A stretch of 37,597 nt of DNA. Origin: Acidaminobacter sp. (lineage in GTDB: Bacteria > Bacillota > Clostridia > Peptostreptococcales > Acidaminobacteraceae). The position numbers and the translations under genes are program-made. The DNA lies in assembly GCF_030247605.1 (NCBI RefSeq), contig NZ_JAOTSB010000027.1, positions 1 to 37,597 of the forward strand, given 5' to 3'. Positions within the stretch are counted from its first letter, which is position 1; the number at the start of each line of letters is the position of its first letter. This document shows positions 30,431 through 37,597 of this stretch, piece after piece. The notes under the pieces are model-generated. The model did no database searches. It was not told where the DNA came from and worked only from the letters and a program-made list of their open reading frames with translations.

Positions 30431-31665
30431 TAATAGACCTTTCTCACCTTGTACCCAATCTTCGCCAGTTCCCGCTGAATTTCATCAATATGGGCATGGC
30501 CACTGGTCTCGCAAGTGACTTCCAGCTCGACGTTCATGAAGCGGTCGGTATTCTTGAACTGGTTGTGGTCGAGACCTATAACGTTGGCATTGAGTCTTGC
30601 CAAGACTTCGGAGATTCTGACCAGCTCGCCCGGCTTGTCGGGGAGCTCAACGCTGAAGCAGAAGAGCCGCCCACGGGAGACGAGACCCTTGTTGATCAGC
30701 GTGGAGATGGTCACCACGTCAATATTGCCGCCGCTGACGACGCTGACGACGTTCTTGTTGAAGACGTGAAGCTTCTTGAGCGCCGCCAGCGCGACTGCTC
30801 CGGAGTTCTCCGCGATCAGTTTGTGCTTTTCGAGCAGCATCAGGAAGGACTCCATGATTTCGCGGTCGCTGACGGTGACGATTTCATCCACGTACTCCCG
30901 GATGATGTCGAAGGTCAGTTTGCCCGGTTTCTTGACGGCAACGCCGTCCGCTATGGTATCCACGTGGGTCAGGCACACGATCTCGTCCTGCTTGACGGAC
31001 GCTTTCATAGCCATGGCGCCCTCCGGCTCGACCCCCACAATTTTTACGGATGGCTTCAGCTGCTTCATAGCCAGCGCAATGCCCGCGATCAGTCCGCCGC
31101 CGCCAATAGGCACCAGCACCACGTCCACATCCTCCAGGTCTTCAAGGATCTCCACGCCGATGGTCCCCTGACCCTCAATCACATCCAGGTCGTCAAAAGG
31201 ATGGATGAAGACACTGTTTTGCTCTTTTTGCAGCCGCATAGCTTCATCGTATGCTTCATCATAGCAGTCGCCAGCGAGCACGACAGTCGCACCATAGTTT
31301 CTCGTGGCCTCCACCTTGATGATGGGTGTGGTCTTTGGCATCACTATGGTGGACTTGACACCGAGTCGGGTGCTGGCCAATGCGACGCCCTGGGCGTGGT
31401 TGCCCGCTGAGGACGCAATGACGCCCCGCGCCTTTTCTTCGTCTGTCAATTTATTGATTTTATTAAAAGCGCCGCGGATCTTGAACGCACCCGTGACCTG
31501 CAAGTTTTCCGGCTTTATGTAGACGCGGTTGCCGCATTCTTCGCTGAACGCCTCACTGAAAATAAGCGGCGTTTCACGGATCACAGGTTTGAGTGTTTCC
31601 TTTGCCGCTTTGAAGTCCACGAAATCGTGATAAGTCACCTTGTCTTTAACCATGTGTAATGCCAT
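30430..31665 (-). CDS. threonine ammonia-lyase (threonine dehydratase)
   Basis: PLP enzyme that deaminates threonine to 2-oxobutyrate, the first step of isoleucine synthesis. The PLP lysine is in LQVTGAFKIRGAFNKI near 52. The glycine-rich phosphate loop is IGGGGLIAGIA. The C-terminal 75 residues form one ACT-type domain (FSVELPDKPGELVRISEVLARLNANVIGLDHNQF). The 411-residue length and single ACT domain fit the shorter clostridial IlvA/TdcB-like form. ATG at 31665 is chosen since GGAGGG lies seven bases upstream; the open frame to 31782 runs through the T-box terminator. The Ile-type T-box argues for a biosynthetic role. Confidence 0.95.
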   Translation of the reverse strand: MALHMVKDKVTYHDFVDFKAAKETLKPVIRETPLIFSEAFSEECGNRVYIKPENLQVTGAFKIRGAFNKINKLTDEEKARGVIASSAGNHAQGVALASTRLGVKSTIVMPKTTPIIKVEATRNYGATVVLAGDCYDEAYDEAMRLQKEQNSVFIHPFDDLDVIEGQGTIGVEILEDLEDVDVVLVPIGGGGLIAGIALAMKQLKPSVKIVGVEPEGAMAMKASVKQDEIVCLTHVDTIADGVAVKKPGKLTFDIIREYVDEIVTVSDREIMESFLMLLEKHKLIAENSGAVALAALKKLHVFNKNVVSVVSGGNIDVVTISTLINKGLVSRGRLFCFSVELPDKPGELVRISEVLARLNANVIGLDHNQFKNTDRFMNVELEVTCETSGHAHIDEIQRELAKIGYKVRKVY

Positions 31666-31704
31666 TTGAAAGCCCTCCAATTCTGCCGCTTTTCCTTTTT
31701 CTTC

Positions 31705-31995
31705 CAACAAAAAAACCGCCCTCTCACTATGAAAGGACGGAATATTCCGCGGTACCACCTTATTTGCACGAATGCCACTCACTCGGCTCTATCAAGCCTG
31801 GGCCGATAACGGGGCCAGCCGAAAACACTTACATGCCTCAAACAACAAGGTGTTCAGCGTTTCTGCTCAGGGATGATTTGAAAATGCGCGGCACTGCGTC
31901 AACTCTCACCAAATGTTGACTCTCTGTGGCAACCGTTTGCGTTTTCCGTTTCCCGTCGTCGCAAATGAATATCGATATATTGTTATGAATAATAT
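31705..31995 (-). ncRNA. T-box leader of ilvA, probable isoleucine specifier
   Basis: On the minus strand the invariant T-box AAGGTGGTACCGCGG is at 31761-31747. It is followed by the terminator stem CCGTCC (31740-31735) with GGGCGG (31721-31716) and seven T residues. Upstream is stem I with CAGAGAG (GA motif) and the hairpin GTCAAC...GTTGAC enclosing TTTGGTGAGA. In my hand fold the bulge that presents the specifier reads AAATCA, i.e. codon AUC (31877-31875), matching tRNA-Ile. Uncharged tRNA-Ile would then allow ilvA expression. A Thr ACC a little downstream is the other possibility. Confidence 0.88.
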
Positions 31996-32033
31996 CAGAA
32001 CTTTCGGACGAATTCAAGGGTTTTAGAAAATAT

Positions 32034-32064
32034 TTATAAAATTTTTGTAACGGTTGACAGTCAA
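32034..32064 (-). promoter_or_regulatory. promoter of the T-box/ilvA transcript
   Basis: TTGACT (32064-32059) with TTTTAT 17 bases on or TTATAA 19 bases on. TTGACAGTCAA around the -35 is a perfect short palindrome, which could bind a regulator. Confidence 0.45.
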
Positions 32065-32146
32065 TGCTTTCAGGCGCTTTTACCTTATAAACTGATTGTT
32101 CTTTCAAAAAGACGCGAAAACAGAACTAAAAATTCAGAATTTCGCC

Positions 32147-32175
32147 TTGACATCTGCCCGCTTACTTTTTATAAT
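32147..32175 (+). promoter_or_regulatory. consensus sigma-A promoter of the methionine operon
   Basis: TTGACA at 32147-32152, a 17-base spacer and TATAAT at 32170-32175, a perfect match in both boxes. It leads straight into the SAM riboswitch. Confidence 0.9.
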
Positions 32176-32212
32176 TAGTTCAATTCAATAGCCGCCATCC
32201 GTCCGGGATGGC

Positions 32213-32352
32213 ACTTATCCAGAGTGACGGAGGGAACTGGCCCTGCGAAGTCCGGCAACCTGCCCAAAAGGGCGTGGTGCTAAGTCCAGCGGTTTAACCG
32301 GGAGATGAGATCACGACATGCGTAGCTCTACTTCGGTAGAGCTTTGTTTTTT
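32213..32352 (+). ncRNA. SAM-I riboswitch (S-box) with terminator
   Basis: The aptamer spans 32213-32310: CTTATCCAGAG...GGAGGGAACTGGCCC, AAGTCCGGCAACC, GTGGTGCTAAGTCCAGC and GAGATGAG are the conserved blocks. The expression platform is a terminator: AGCTCTAC (32324-32331), UUCG loop, GTAGAGCT (32336-32343) and a T run. SAM binding stops transcription of metF, the activation-domain gene and probably metH. An anti-terminator pairing with the 3' aptamer strand is expected from the family. Confidence 0.95.
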
Positions 32353-32437
32353 GCCTGAAATCTTTAAAATCCTTTGAAACACCCGGCCACTGATCCTAAT
32401 ACAGCAAAGTTATAGCCAACGAAAGGAAGACGCCCCC

Positions 32438-33337
32438 ATGAAAATCAGAGATATGCTCCTTACCACCCGGCCGACTGTTTCCTTTGAAATCTTTCCGCCC
32501 AAGGCCAACTACCCTATCGAAACGATCTATGAAACCATCGAGGCCTTGAAAGACCTGCGCCCGGACTTCATCAGCGTCACCTACGGCGCCGGCGGGACGA
32601 GCCAGGACAACACCATAGAAATTGCCTCTAAAATCAAGAATACTTATGGCATCGAATCGATTGCCCACCTCACCTGCGTCACCTCCTCCAGGTCCAGCAT
32701 GATCGAGACCCTGGAAAAGATCCGCGCCAGCGGCGTTGAAAACATTCTAGCCCTGCGCGGCGACATCCCTCAGGCGCTCCTCGACGACAAGTCCTGGACA
32801 CCGGAATACAGGTACGCTTATGAGCTCATTGAAGACATCCATAAGTTTGACAATTTCTCGATAGGCGGCGCTTGCTATCCGGAGGGCCACATTGAGTCCC
32901 GAAACAAAATTGACGACCTAAAAAACCTGAAATTCAAGACCAAAACCGGCCTCGACTTCCTGATCACCCAGCTCTTCTTTGACAACGAGCTCTTCTACCA
33001 GTTCAGAGAGAAGATGGAGCTCCTCGGCATCAAAACCCCAGTCCTGGCAGGCATCCTTCCCGTCCTTAACATCAACCAGATCAAAAAGATCCAGGAGCTG
33101 TCCGGCTGCAACCTGCCGCCAAAGTTTATGCGCATCCTCGACAAATACGAGCACAACCCGGAGGCTCTTCAGGAAGCCGGCATCGCCTACGCGGTCGACC
33201 AGATCATCGATCTCATGTCCAGCGGCAGTGTCGACGGCATCCACCTCTATACCATGAACCGCCCGGAGCCTACCCGCCGCATCATGGAGAGCATCGGCTC
33301 CATCCGCAAGGCCCTCAGCACCAGAAAAGAGGGATAG
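32438..33337 (+). CDS. methylenetetrahydrofolate reductase
   Basis: Flavoprotein that reduces 5,10-methylene-THF to 5-methyl-THF, the methyl donor for MetH. Family signatures: the N-terminal PTVSFEIFPPKANYP, ISVTYGAGGTSQDNT, HLTCVTSSRSSMIETL, ILALRGDIP and CYPEGHIES. The length of 299 residues is typical of MetF. The ATG follows AAAGGAAG. It is the first gene after the SAM riboswitch; the next gene begins one base after its stop. No MetV-like partner is in the window. Confidence 0.95.
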   Translation: MKIRDMLLTTRPTVSFEIFPPKANYPIETIYETIEALKDLRPDFISVTYGAGGTSQDNTIEIASKIKNTYGIESIAHLTCVTSSRSSMIETLEKIRASGVENILALRGDIPQALLDDKSWTPEYRYAYELIEDIHKFDNFSIGGACYPEGHIESRNKIDDLKNLKFKTKTGLDFLITQLFFDNELFYQFREKMELLGIKTPVLAGILPVLNINQIKKIQELSGCNLPPKFMRILDKYEHNPEALQEAGIAYAVDQIIDLMSSGSVDGIHLYTMNRPEPTRRIMESIGSIRKALSTRKEG

Positions 33338-33338
33338 T

Positions 33339-34010
33339 GTGATCAATCGCGACGAAGTCCTTCGGTACCTGGGCATCCGCGAGCCCGAACAGGCCGACCC
33401 CCAGACCCTCGCTGAAGTCGAGGCTCTCTCGTCCGAGCTTGAAGCAAAGCTGGTTGGCCGATGGATTTATAACCCCTTCCCCGTCGAAAAGAAGACAGCC
33501 GAGGGGATCTGGCTCCAAGGGCTGTCGGAGCCCCTTCTCGGAAAGGACATCGCGAAGCTGCTGGCACCCTGCGACACCGTTTACCTCATGGCCTGCACGC
33601 TGGGCCCCCAGGCGGAACGACTGATTACTTTAAAGAGCCATCTGTCCCCCACCGCCGGCCTGATCGCGGACGCCTGCGCTTCGGCCTTAACGGAGGCCTG
33701 GTGCGACAAATGCGAGGCCGAAATCCGCAGCCGTGCCGGTGACCTGACCTTTCGCTACAGTCCCGGTTACGGCGACCTGTCCCTGACCATTCAGAAGGCC
33801 ATTCTGGAGGCCCTGGTGGCCCACAAGCGCATTGGCGTCTCCCTAAGCGACAGTTACCTCCTGACACCTCGAAAAAGCGTGGTGGCGATTCTGGGGGTGC
33901 TGCCCAAGGTACTGGGGGAAGAAACGACACCATCGGCCAAACCTCACCGCTGCGGCCTTGAAAGCTGTGACCTCTGCCCGCTGAAGGAGACGTGTACGCG
34001 CCGCCGGTAA
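33339..34010 (+). CDS. stand-alone MetH activation-domain protein
   Basis: A 223-residue protein equivalent to the C-terminal SAM-binding activation domain of cobalamin-dependent methionine synthase. The core reads RYSPGYGDLSLTIQKAIL, then HKRIGVSLSDSYLLTPRKSVVAILGV, as in the E. coli MetH SAM-binding site. It would reductively remethylate inactive cob(II)alamin in MetH, which here lacks this domain. The last 20 residues carry a CGLESCDLCPLKETC cysteine cluster absent from E. coli MetH, possibly a metal site. GTG start at 33339, just after the metF stop. The linker TTPSAKPH is coded by a motif copy (33929-33938). Confidence 0.92.
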   Translation: MINRDEVLRYLGIREPEQADPQTLAEVEALSSELEAKLVGRWIYNPFPVEKKTAEGIWLQGLSEPLLGKDIAKLLAPCDTVYLMACTLGPQAERLITLKSHLSPTAGLIADACASALTEAWCDKCEAEIRSRAGDLTFRYSPGYGDLSLTIQKAILEALVAHKRIGVSLSDSYLLTPRKSVVAILGVLPKVLGEETTPSAKPHRCGLESCDLCPLKETCTRRR

Positions 34011-34023
34011 GCGGGCGTCTTTT

Positions 34024-34054
34024 TTGCCAGTGTCAGCTCGAAATGAGGTATAAT
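34024..34054 (+). promoter_or_regulatory. possible internal promoter for metH
   Basis: TATAAT at 34049-34054 is preceded by TTGCCA at 34024-34029, with a long 19-base spacer. A GC hairpin and T run (about 33991-34026) just upstream may partly end the metF transcript. Confidence 0.35.
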
Positions 34055-34116
34055 AAATCAACGACTTAAACAGTGAGATAATACAACGATTAAAATAATC
34101 TGAGGATGTGATTTTT

Positions 34117-36696
34117 TTGAGCGAACTACATAACACTTCATCAGCTGCATTCACGGCGCTTTTTGCCCCTGAGCATTTGATGATTTTCGACGGCGCCATG
34201 GGCACTATGCTCCAGCGCTACGGCATGAAACCCGGGACGCTGCCGGAGGCATTAAACCTTGTGGATCCGGCGCTGATCCAAAGAATTCACCGTGAGTATC
34301 TGGAGGCCGGATCTGACGTGATCACGACCAATACCTTTGGCGCCAACGCTTACAAACTGTCCACCAGCGGCTATTCGGTGACAGAGGTAGTCACGGCGGC
34401 GGTGGAGAACGCCAAGGCTGCCCGCGGTGAGCGGCAAGCCCTGATCGCTCTGGATCTCGGTCCAATTGGGAAAATGATGAAACCTATTGGTGCCCTCGAT
34501 TTTGATGGTGCCTACGAGTATTTTAAAGAGCAAATCGTCGCCGGCGTGGCAGCCGGCGCAGACCTCATCCTGATCGAGACCATGTCAGACCTTGGGGAAA
34601 CCCGGGCTGCGGTCCTGGCGGCCAAGGAAAATTCAAGCCTGCCGGTCTTCGCGACCATGACTTTTGCGGATGACGGCCGCACCCTCACCGGGACGGACCC
34701 CGAAATCATGATCCTTTCCCTGGAAGCCCTCGGCATAGATGCCATAGGCGTCAACTGCTCCTTAGGTCCTGAAGAGCTGGAGCCCATCATTCAGCGGATC
34801 CTGGCATTCGCCAAGGTACCGGTGATGGTCCAGGCGAATGCGGGACTGCCGGTATCCGTCAGCGGCCGCACGGAGTTTTCCGTTGACGCGGCGACCTTCG
34901 CTGACTTTGGCAAACGCTTTGTCCAGGGCGGCGTCAAAATTATAGGCGGCTGCTGCGGCACGACACCGGAATTTATTCAGGCGCTGAACGGCCTTCGCGG
35001 GGATTATCGCCCGGCGCCTGCTGCAGAGCGCGGGGATTATGTTTGCTCTGCTCAGCAAAAGGTGGCTTTGACGGGCAAGTTCACGCTGGTGGGTGAGAAG
35101 ATCAACCCGTCCGGCAACAAGGGCCTTAAAGCACAGTTTTTGGCTGGAAATTCTTCTGCGGCGATCAAGGAAGCCTTCGACCAGATCAACCATGGGGCTG
35201 AAGTACTGGATGTCTGCACCTCCCTGCCCGCTGTGGATGAAATGGCAGTCATGAGCGAGATCATCGAGGCCTTCAACGGGTTGATCGAGGCGCCTCTCCA
35301 GTTTGACTCCACCAAGCCGGCTGTGCTGGAGCGTGCCCTCCGGCTCTACAGCGGCGTGGCCATCATCAACTCAGTCAACGGCAAGCCTTCCTCCATGGAA
35401 AAGATTTTCCCGATAGCGAAGAAATACGGCGCTTATATAGTTGCCTTGTGTCTGGATGAAAACGGGATCCCTGAAACAGCCGATGGCCGTATGGCCGTCG
35501 CCCGCAAGCTGATTGACACGGCAGCCACTTACGGCATTGACGAAAGCAGGCTGATGATCGACTGTCTCGTTCTGACGGCGTCTGCTCAGCAGGCTGCGGT
35601 TATGGAGACTTTGAAGGGGATCCGGGCGGTCAAGACGACGACCCGCGCGCTGACGACCCTGGGCCTTTCCAACGTCTCCTATGGCCTGCCTTACCGGGCG
35701 CTGATCAACCGCACCTATTTCGCCATGGCGCTGACCAGCGGACTGGATGCGGTGATCATCGATCCAGGTGCGGAGGGCATCATGGATACGCTGATGGCGT
35801 TCCGCGTGCTGGCCAATCAAGACCAGGGGGCGGTGGCCTACATTGATTATCAAAACGAAAAAGCGGACCAGGCGAAGCAGGATTCGGACGCAAAGGACGC
35901 TGTACTCGCGGCGGCTCACGCTTCTGCGGCCCAGGCGGCGGCGCTGATTGGGCAATTGACGAATGGCGGCGGTGCAGCGGCTGCGGTACCTCCTTCTTCG
36001 GTGACGACGGTTGTACCGGCGGCGGCTGGGGCATCTCAGGGTGCTGGCGGGCGATCATCGGCAAACGCCCTGCCTGCGGACAGCTTTGAGCGGCTGCTGC
36101 TGGAAGGCCAAAAAGACGTGATTCTGGCGCGCACCAAGGTACTGCTTGAGACCACGCCGCCTCTGGATGTGGTGGACCTTCACCTGATTCCGGCGCTGGA
36201 CGCGATTGGGCAGCGGTACGAGGCGAAAGTGATCTTCCTGCCGCAGCTGATCCGGGCGGCGGAAACCGTGACGGCTGCTTTTGAGCTGATCCGGGCGAAG
36301 CTCTCTGAGTCCTCTGAGGCTATGACCTCCAAGGGGCGGGTTCTTCTGGCCACGGTACAGGGGGATGTGCACGACATTGGCAAAAACCTCGTCAAGGTGC
36401 TGCTGGAGAGCTATGGCTATGATGTGCTGGATCTGGGGCGGGACGTGCCGGTAGAGAAAGTCGTCAGTACAGCGGTGGCGGAGAACATTCAATTGGTGGG
36501 CCTCAGCGCCCTCATGACCACGACGGTGTCCAGCATGGAGGAGACGATTGTGGCGCTGCGGGCGACCGGGGCACCCATTCGGATCATGGTAGGCGGCGCC
36601 GTCCTCACGGAAAGCTACGCCAAGACCATAGGCGCAGATGATTTTTGTCGTGACGCCCGGGCTGGTGTCAGCGTCGCCGCCAAGGTTTTCGCTTAG
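34117..36696 (+). CDS. cobalamin-dependent methionine synthase without activation domain
   Basis: Transfers the methyl group of methyl-THF to homocysteine through B12. Domains in order: homocysteine methyltransferase (about 15-290; zinc motif VNCS...GGCCGTTPEFI), pterin-binding domain (about 310-590; FTLVGEKINPSGNKGLK), an Ala/Gly-rich linker (about 595-655), the B12 cap and B12-binding domain with DVHDIGKNLVKVLLESYGYDV (His ligand in D-x-H-x-x-G). The C-terminal activation domain is absent and is supplied by the preceding gene. TTG at 34117 (GAGG 11 bases before) is preferred to GTG at 34108, two bases from the site. The linker holds a one-base variant of the 10-mer (36053-36063). Confidence 0.94.
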   Translation: MSELHNTSSAAFTALFAPEHLMIFDGAMGTMLQRYGMKPGTLPEALNLVDPALIQRIHREYLEAGSDVITTNTFGANAYKLSTSGYSVTEVVTAAVENAKAARGERQALIALDLGPIGKMMKPIGALDFDGAYEYFKEQIVAGVAAGADLILIETMSDLGETRAAVLAAKENSSLPVFATMTFADDGRTLTGTDPEIMILSLEALGIDAIGVNCSLGPEELEPIIQRILAFAKVPVMVQANAGLPVSVSGRTEFSVDAATFADFGKRFVQGGVKIIGGCCGTTPEFIQALNGLRGDYRPAPAAERGDYVCSAQQKVALTGKFTLVGEKINPSGNKGLKAQFLAGNSSAAIKEAFDQINHGAEVLDVCTSLPAVDEMAVMSEIIEAFNGLIEAPLQFDSTKPAVLERALRLYSGVAIINSVNGKPSSMEKIFPIAKKYGAYIVALCLDENGIPETADGRMAVARKLIDTAATYGIDESRLMIDCLVLTASAQQAAVMETLKGIRAVKTTTRALTTLGLSNVSYGLPYRALINRTYFAMALTSGLDAVIIDPGAEGIMDTLMAFRVLANQDQGAVAYIDYQNEKADQAKQDSDAKDAVLAAAHASAAQAAALIGQLTNGGGAAAAVPPSSVTTVVPAAAGASQGAGGRSSANALPADSFERLLLEGQKDVILARTKVLLETTPPLDVVDLHLIPALDAIGQRYEAKVIFLPQLIRAAETVTAAFELIRAKLSESSEAMTSKGRVLLATVQGDVHDIGKNLVKVLLESYGYDVLDLGRDVPVEKVVSTAVAENIQLVGLSALMTTTVSSMEETIVALRATGAPIRIMVGGAVLTESYAKTIGADDFCRDARAGVSVAAKVFA

Positions 36697-36712
36697 CTGG
36701 AAGGGACATTTG

Positions 36713-36775
36713 GAGTCAGGTACGAAGACGCACTGTGTACCTGTCTCCGAATTCATTTTGGTGTCAGATACCGTA
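36713..36775. repeat. palindromic repeat after metH
   Basis: GGAGTCAGGTAC pairs with GTACCTGTCTCC (36716-36751) across 12 bases, followed by GGTGTCAGATACC (36760-36772). It belongs to the GTGTCAGACAC/GGGGACAGG family and may end the metH transcript. The IS element lies just beyond. Confidence 0.75.
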
Positions 36776-36799
36776 ATGAAATTTAAATACTATTTTTGT

Positions 36800-36862
36800 T
36801 GAACCTCCCATGACTCAAGTCACGGGATTCCTAAGAACACCGTTCTAACGAACAGTTTTTTA
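36800..36862 (-). mobile_element. IS200/IS605-type right end with subterminal hairpin
   Basis: On the minus strand, after the tnpB stop, GGAATCCCGTGACTTGAGT and CATGGGAGG form the classic hairpin of IS605/IS1341 right ends (CCC-x-TGACT/AGTCA-x-GGG, 36826-36807). TTCAACAAAAATAG follows. In this family the overlapping transcript is the omega-RNA guide of TnpB, with its guide segment taken from the flank just beyond the element end (about 36800 and lower). Confidence 0.8.
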
Positions 36863-37597
36863 TTAGGCTATCCCCGTCGCACCGGCGGTTAGAAGCCTTA
36901 GGGCTTCGTTTTTAATATTTATGCTTGCGTTAAGATCTCTGTCATGGATTGCGCCACATTCCGGACAAGTCCAATTCCTAACTGCAAGATTCTTAACGTC
37001 TTTATTCTTGTATCCGCAATTTGAGCACAATTGGCTTGAAGGAAAGTTTCTGGCCACAGTAACAACCTGCCTCCCATACCACTTTGCCTTATATTCAAGC
37101 AGACTTCTGAATTGTGACCAAGACACATCAGCGATGGCCTTCGCCAATTTGTGATTCCCCAGCAAATTTGAAACCTGCAAATCTTCTATTCCGATCACAT
37201 CGTGATTTTTGATGATGTCGTAAGAAAATTTGTGCAAGTTGTCTTTTCTTGCATTCGCGATTCTTTCATGGATTTTAGCAACTTTAACCCTTTGTTTCTC
37301 CCAATTTTTTGAATGCTTGACGCGCCTCGAGAGCACGCGCTGCTCTTTTGCGAGCTTGGCCTCATATTTTCTGAAGCACTTAGGGTTTTCGCGTTCTGTG
37401 TGATCTGATACTTTGGCGAAGTGCTTGATTCCCACGTCGATCCCACAGACCGAACCTGTCTTTTGAAATTCTTGTACCTCTGTTTCAGCGAGAATGGAAA
37501 CAAAATATTTCCCTGACGGGTTACGCCTTACAGTGGCGTTTAGAATCCTGCCTTCAACTTCTCTTGACTTTGCGAACTTAACAAGACCTAACTTTGG
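36863..37597 (-). CDS. TnpB (OrfB) RNA-guided nuclease, 3' part
   Basis: The reading frame continues beyond the right edge, so the N-terminus is missing; 244 residues are visible. The RuvC-like nuclease motifs are all present: [10 protein letters not shown] (first Asp), [12 protein letters not shown] (Glu) and [11 protein letters not shown] (last Asp). A four-cysteine zinc finger CSNCG...CPECG precedes the last. No frameshift or stop breaks the visible part, so the protein may be active. TnpB proteins cut DNA guided by omega-RNA made from the element's right end. No tnpA is in the window; it could lie to the right or be absent, as in IS1341-type elements. Confidence 0.93.
   Translation of the reverse strand, partial: PKLGLVKFAKSREVEGRILNATVRRNPSGKYFVSILAETEVQEFQKTGSVCGIDVGIKHFAKVSDHTERENPKCFRKYEAKLAKEQRVLSRRVKHSKNWEKQRVKVAKIHERIANARKDNLHKFSYDIIKNHDVIGIEDLQVSNLLGNHKLAKAIADVSWSQFRSLLEYKAKWYGRQVVTVARNFPSSQLCSNCGYKNKDVKNLAVRNWTCPECGAIHDRDLNASINIKNEALRLLTAGATGIA

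Noticed and set aside
31666..31782. N-terminal extension of threonine ammonia-lyase
   Set aside because: The added frame is the T-box terminator and antiterminator region.
36840..36862. A tRNA gene or attachment site near the TnpB end
   Set aside because: No cloverleaf or CCA-type end can be drawn; the hairpin is the usual right end of the IS family.

Overview
The window looks like chromosomal DNA of an anaerobic, low-complexity-rich member of the Bacillota, most likely class Clostridia. The signs are strong AGGAGG ribosome-binding sites with frequent TTG and GTG starts, a T-box and a SAM-I riboswitch, an EFR1-type ferredoxin, a DUF438/hemerythrin/PAS protein, a divergent gyrase-like pair next to biosynthetic operons, and an IS200/IS605-type TnpB. 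The genus cannot be fixed from the sequence alone.

Layout. 1-1.4 kb: a promoter and leader that probably drive an rRNA operon leaving the window on the left, a small single-pass membrane protein, and a 56-residue orphan zinc ribbon. 1.4-5.6 kb (minus strand): beta-carbonic anhydrase, then aroE-aroB-aroC of the shikimate pathway; aroB carries an in-frame insertion made of the local palindromic repeat. 6.0-10.6 kb (minus): a divergent type IIA topoisomerase pair. 11.1 kb: a carboxymuconolactone-decarboxylase-like protein. 11.9-17.1 kb (plus): a threonine operon (ACT protein, hom, thrC, thrB, aspartate kinase). 17.2-19.5 kb (minus): two phoU genes and a NadR-like nucleotidyltransferase. 19.6-24.2 kb (minus): DUF438 protein, METTL7-like methyltransferase, ACR3/BASS-like transporter, single-cysteine CsoR-family repressor and thioredoxin. 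Similar ACCC...GGGTATA sites lie at three of the promoters, which suggests one regulon, possibly for sulfur or thiol stress. 24.2-27.7 kb (minus): EFR1 flavodoxin-ferredoxin and a PhoR/PhoB two-component system. 27.9-30.2 kb (plus): NhaC antiporter and a CofE-like protein. 30.4-32.0 kb (minus): ilvA behind a T-box whose specifier reads best as isoleucine. 32.1-36.7 kb (plus): perfect sigma-A promoter, SAM-I riboswitch, metF, a free-standing MetH activation domain and metH. 36.8 kb to the end: the 3' part of a tnpB gene with its right-end hairpin.

Three repeat systems overlie the genes. First, a 10-mer ACCATCGGCA (either strand) has an 8-base core that I count about 20 times, roughly an order of magnitude more than chance; it sits in spacers and in protein linkers. 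Second, palindromic GGTGTCAGACACC-type elements include 43-44 bp hairpins whose loops co-vary. Third, a larger structured element with a GGGCGCAGCCC core occurs as a 173-bp tandem pair near 23.8 kb and as a relative with a 66-bp near-perfect palindrome near 11.05 kb. The 10-mer family and the predicted CsoR-like regulon are the best candidates for something undescribed.
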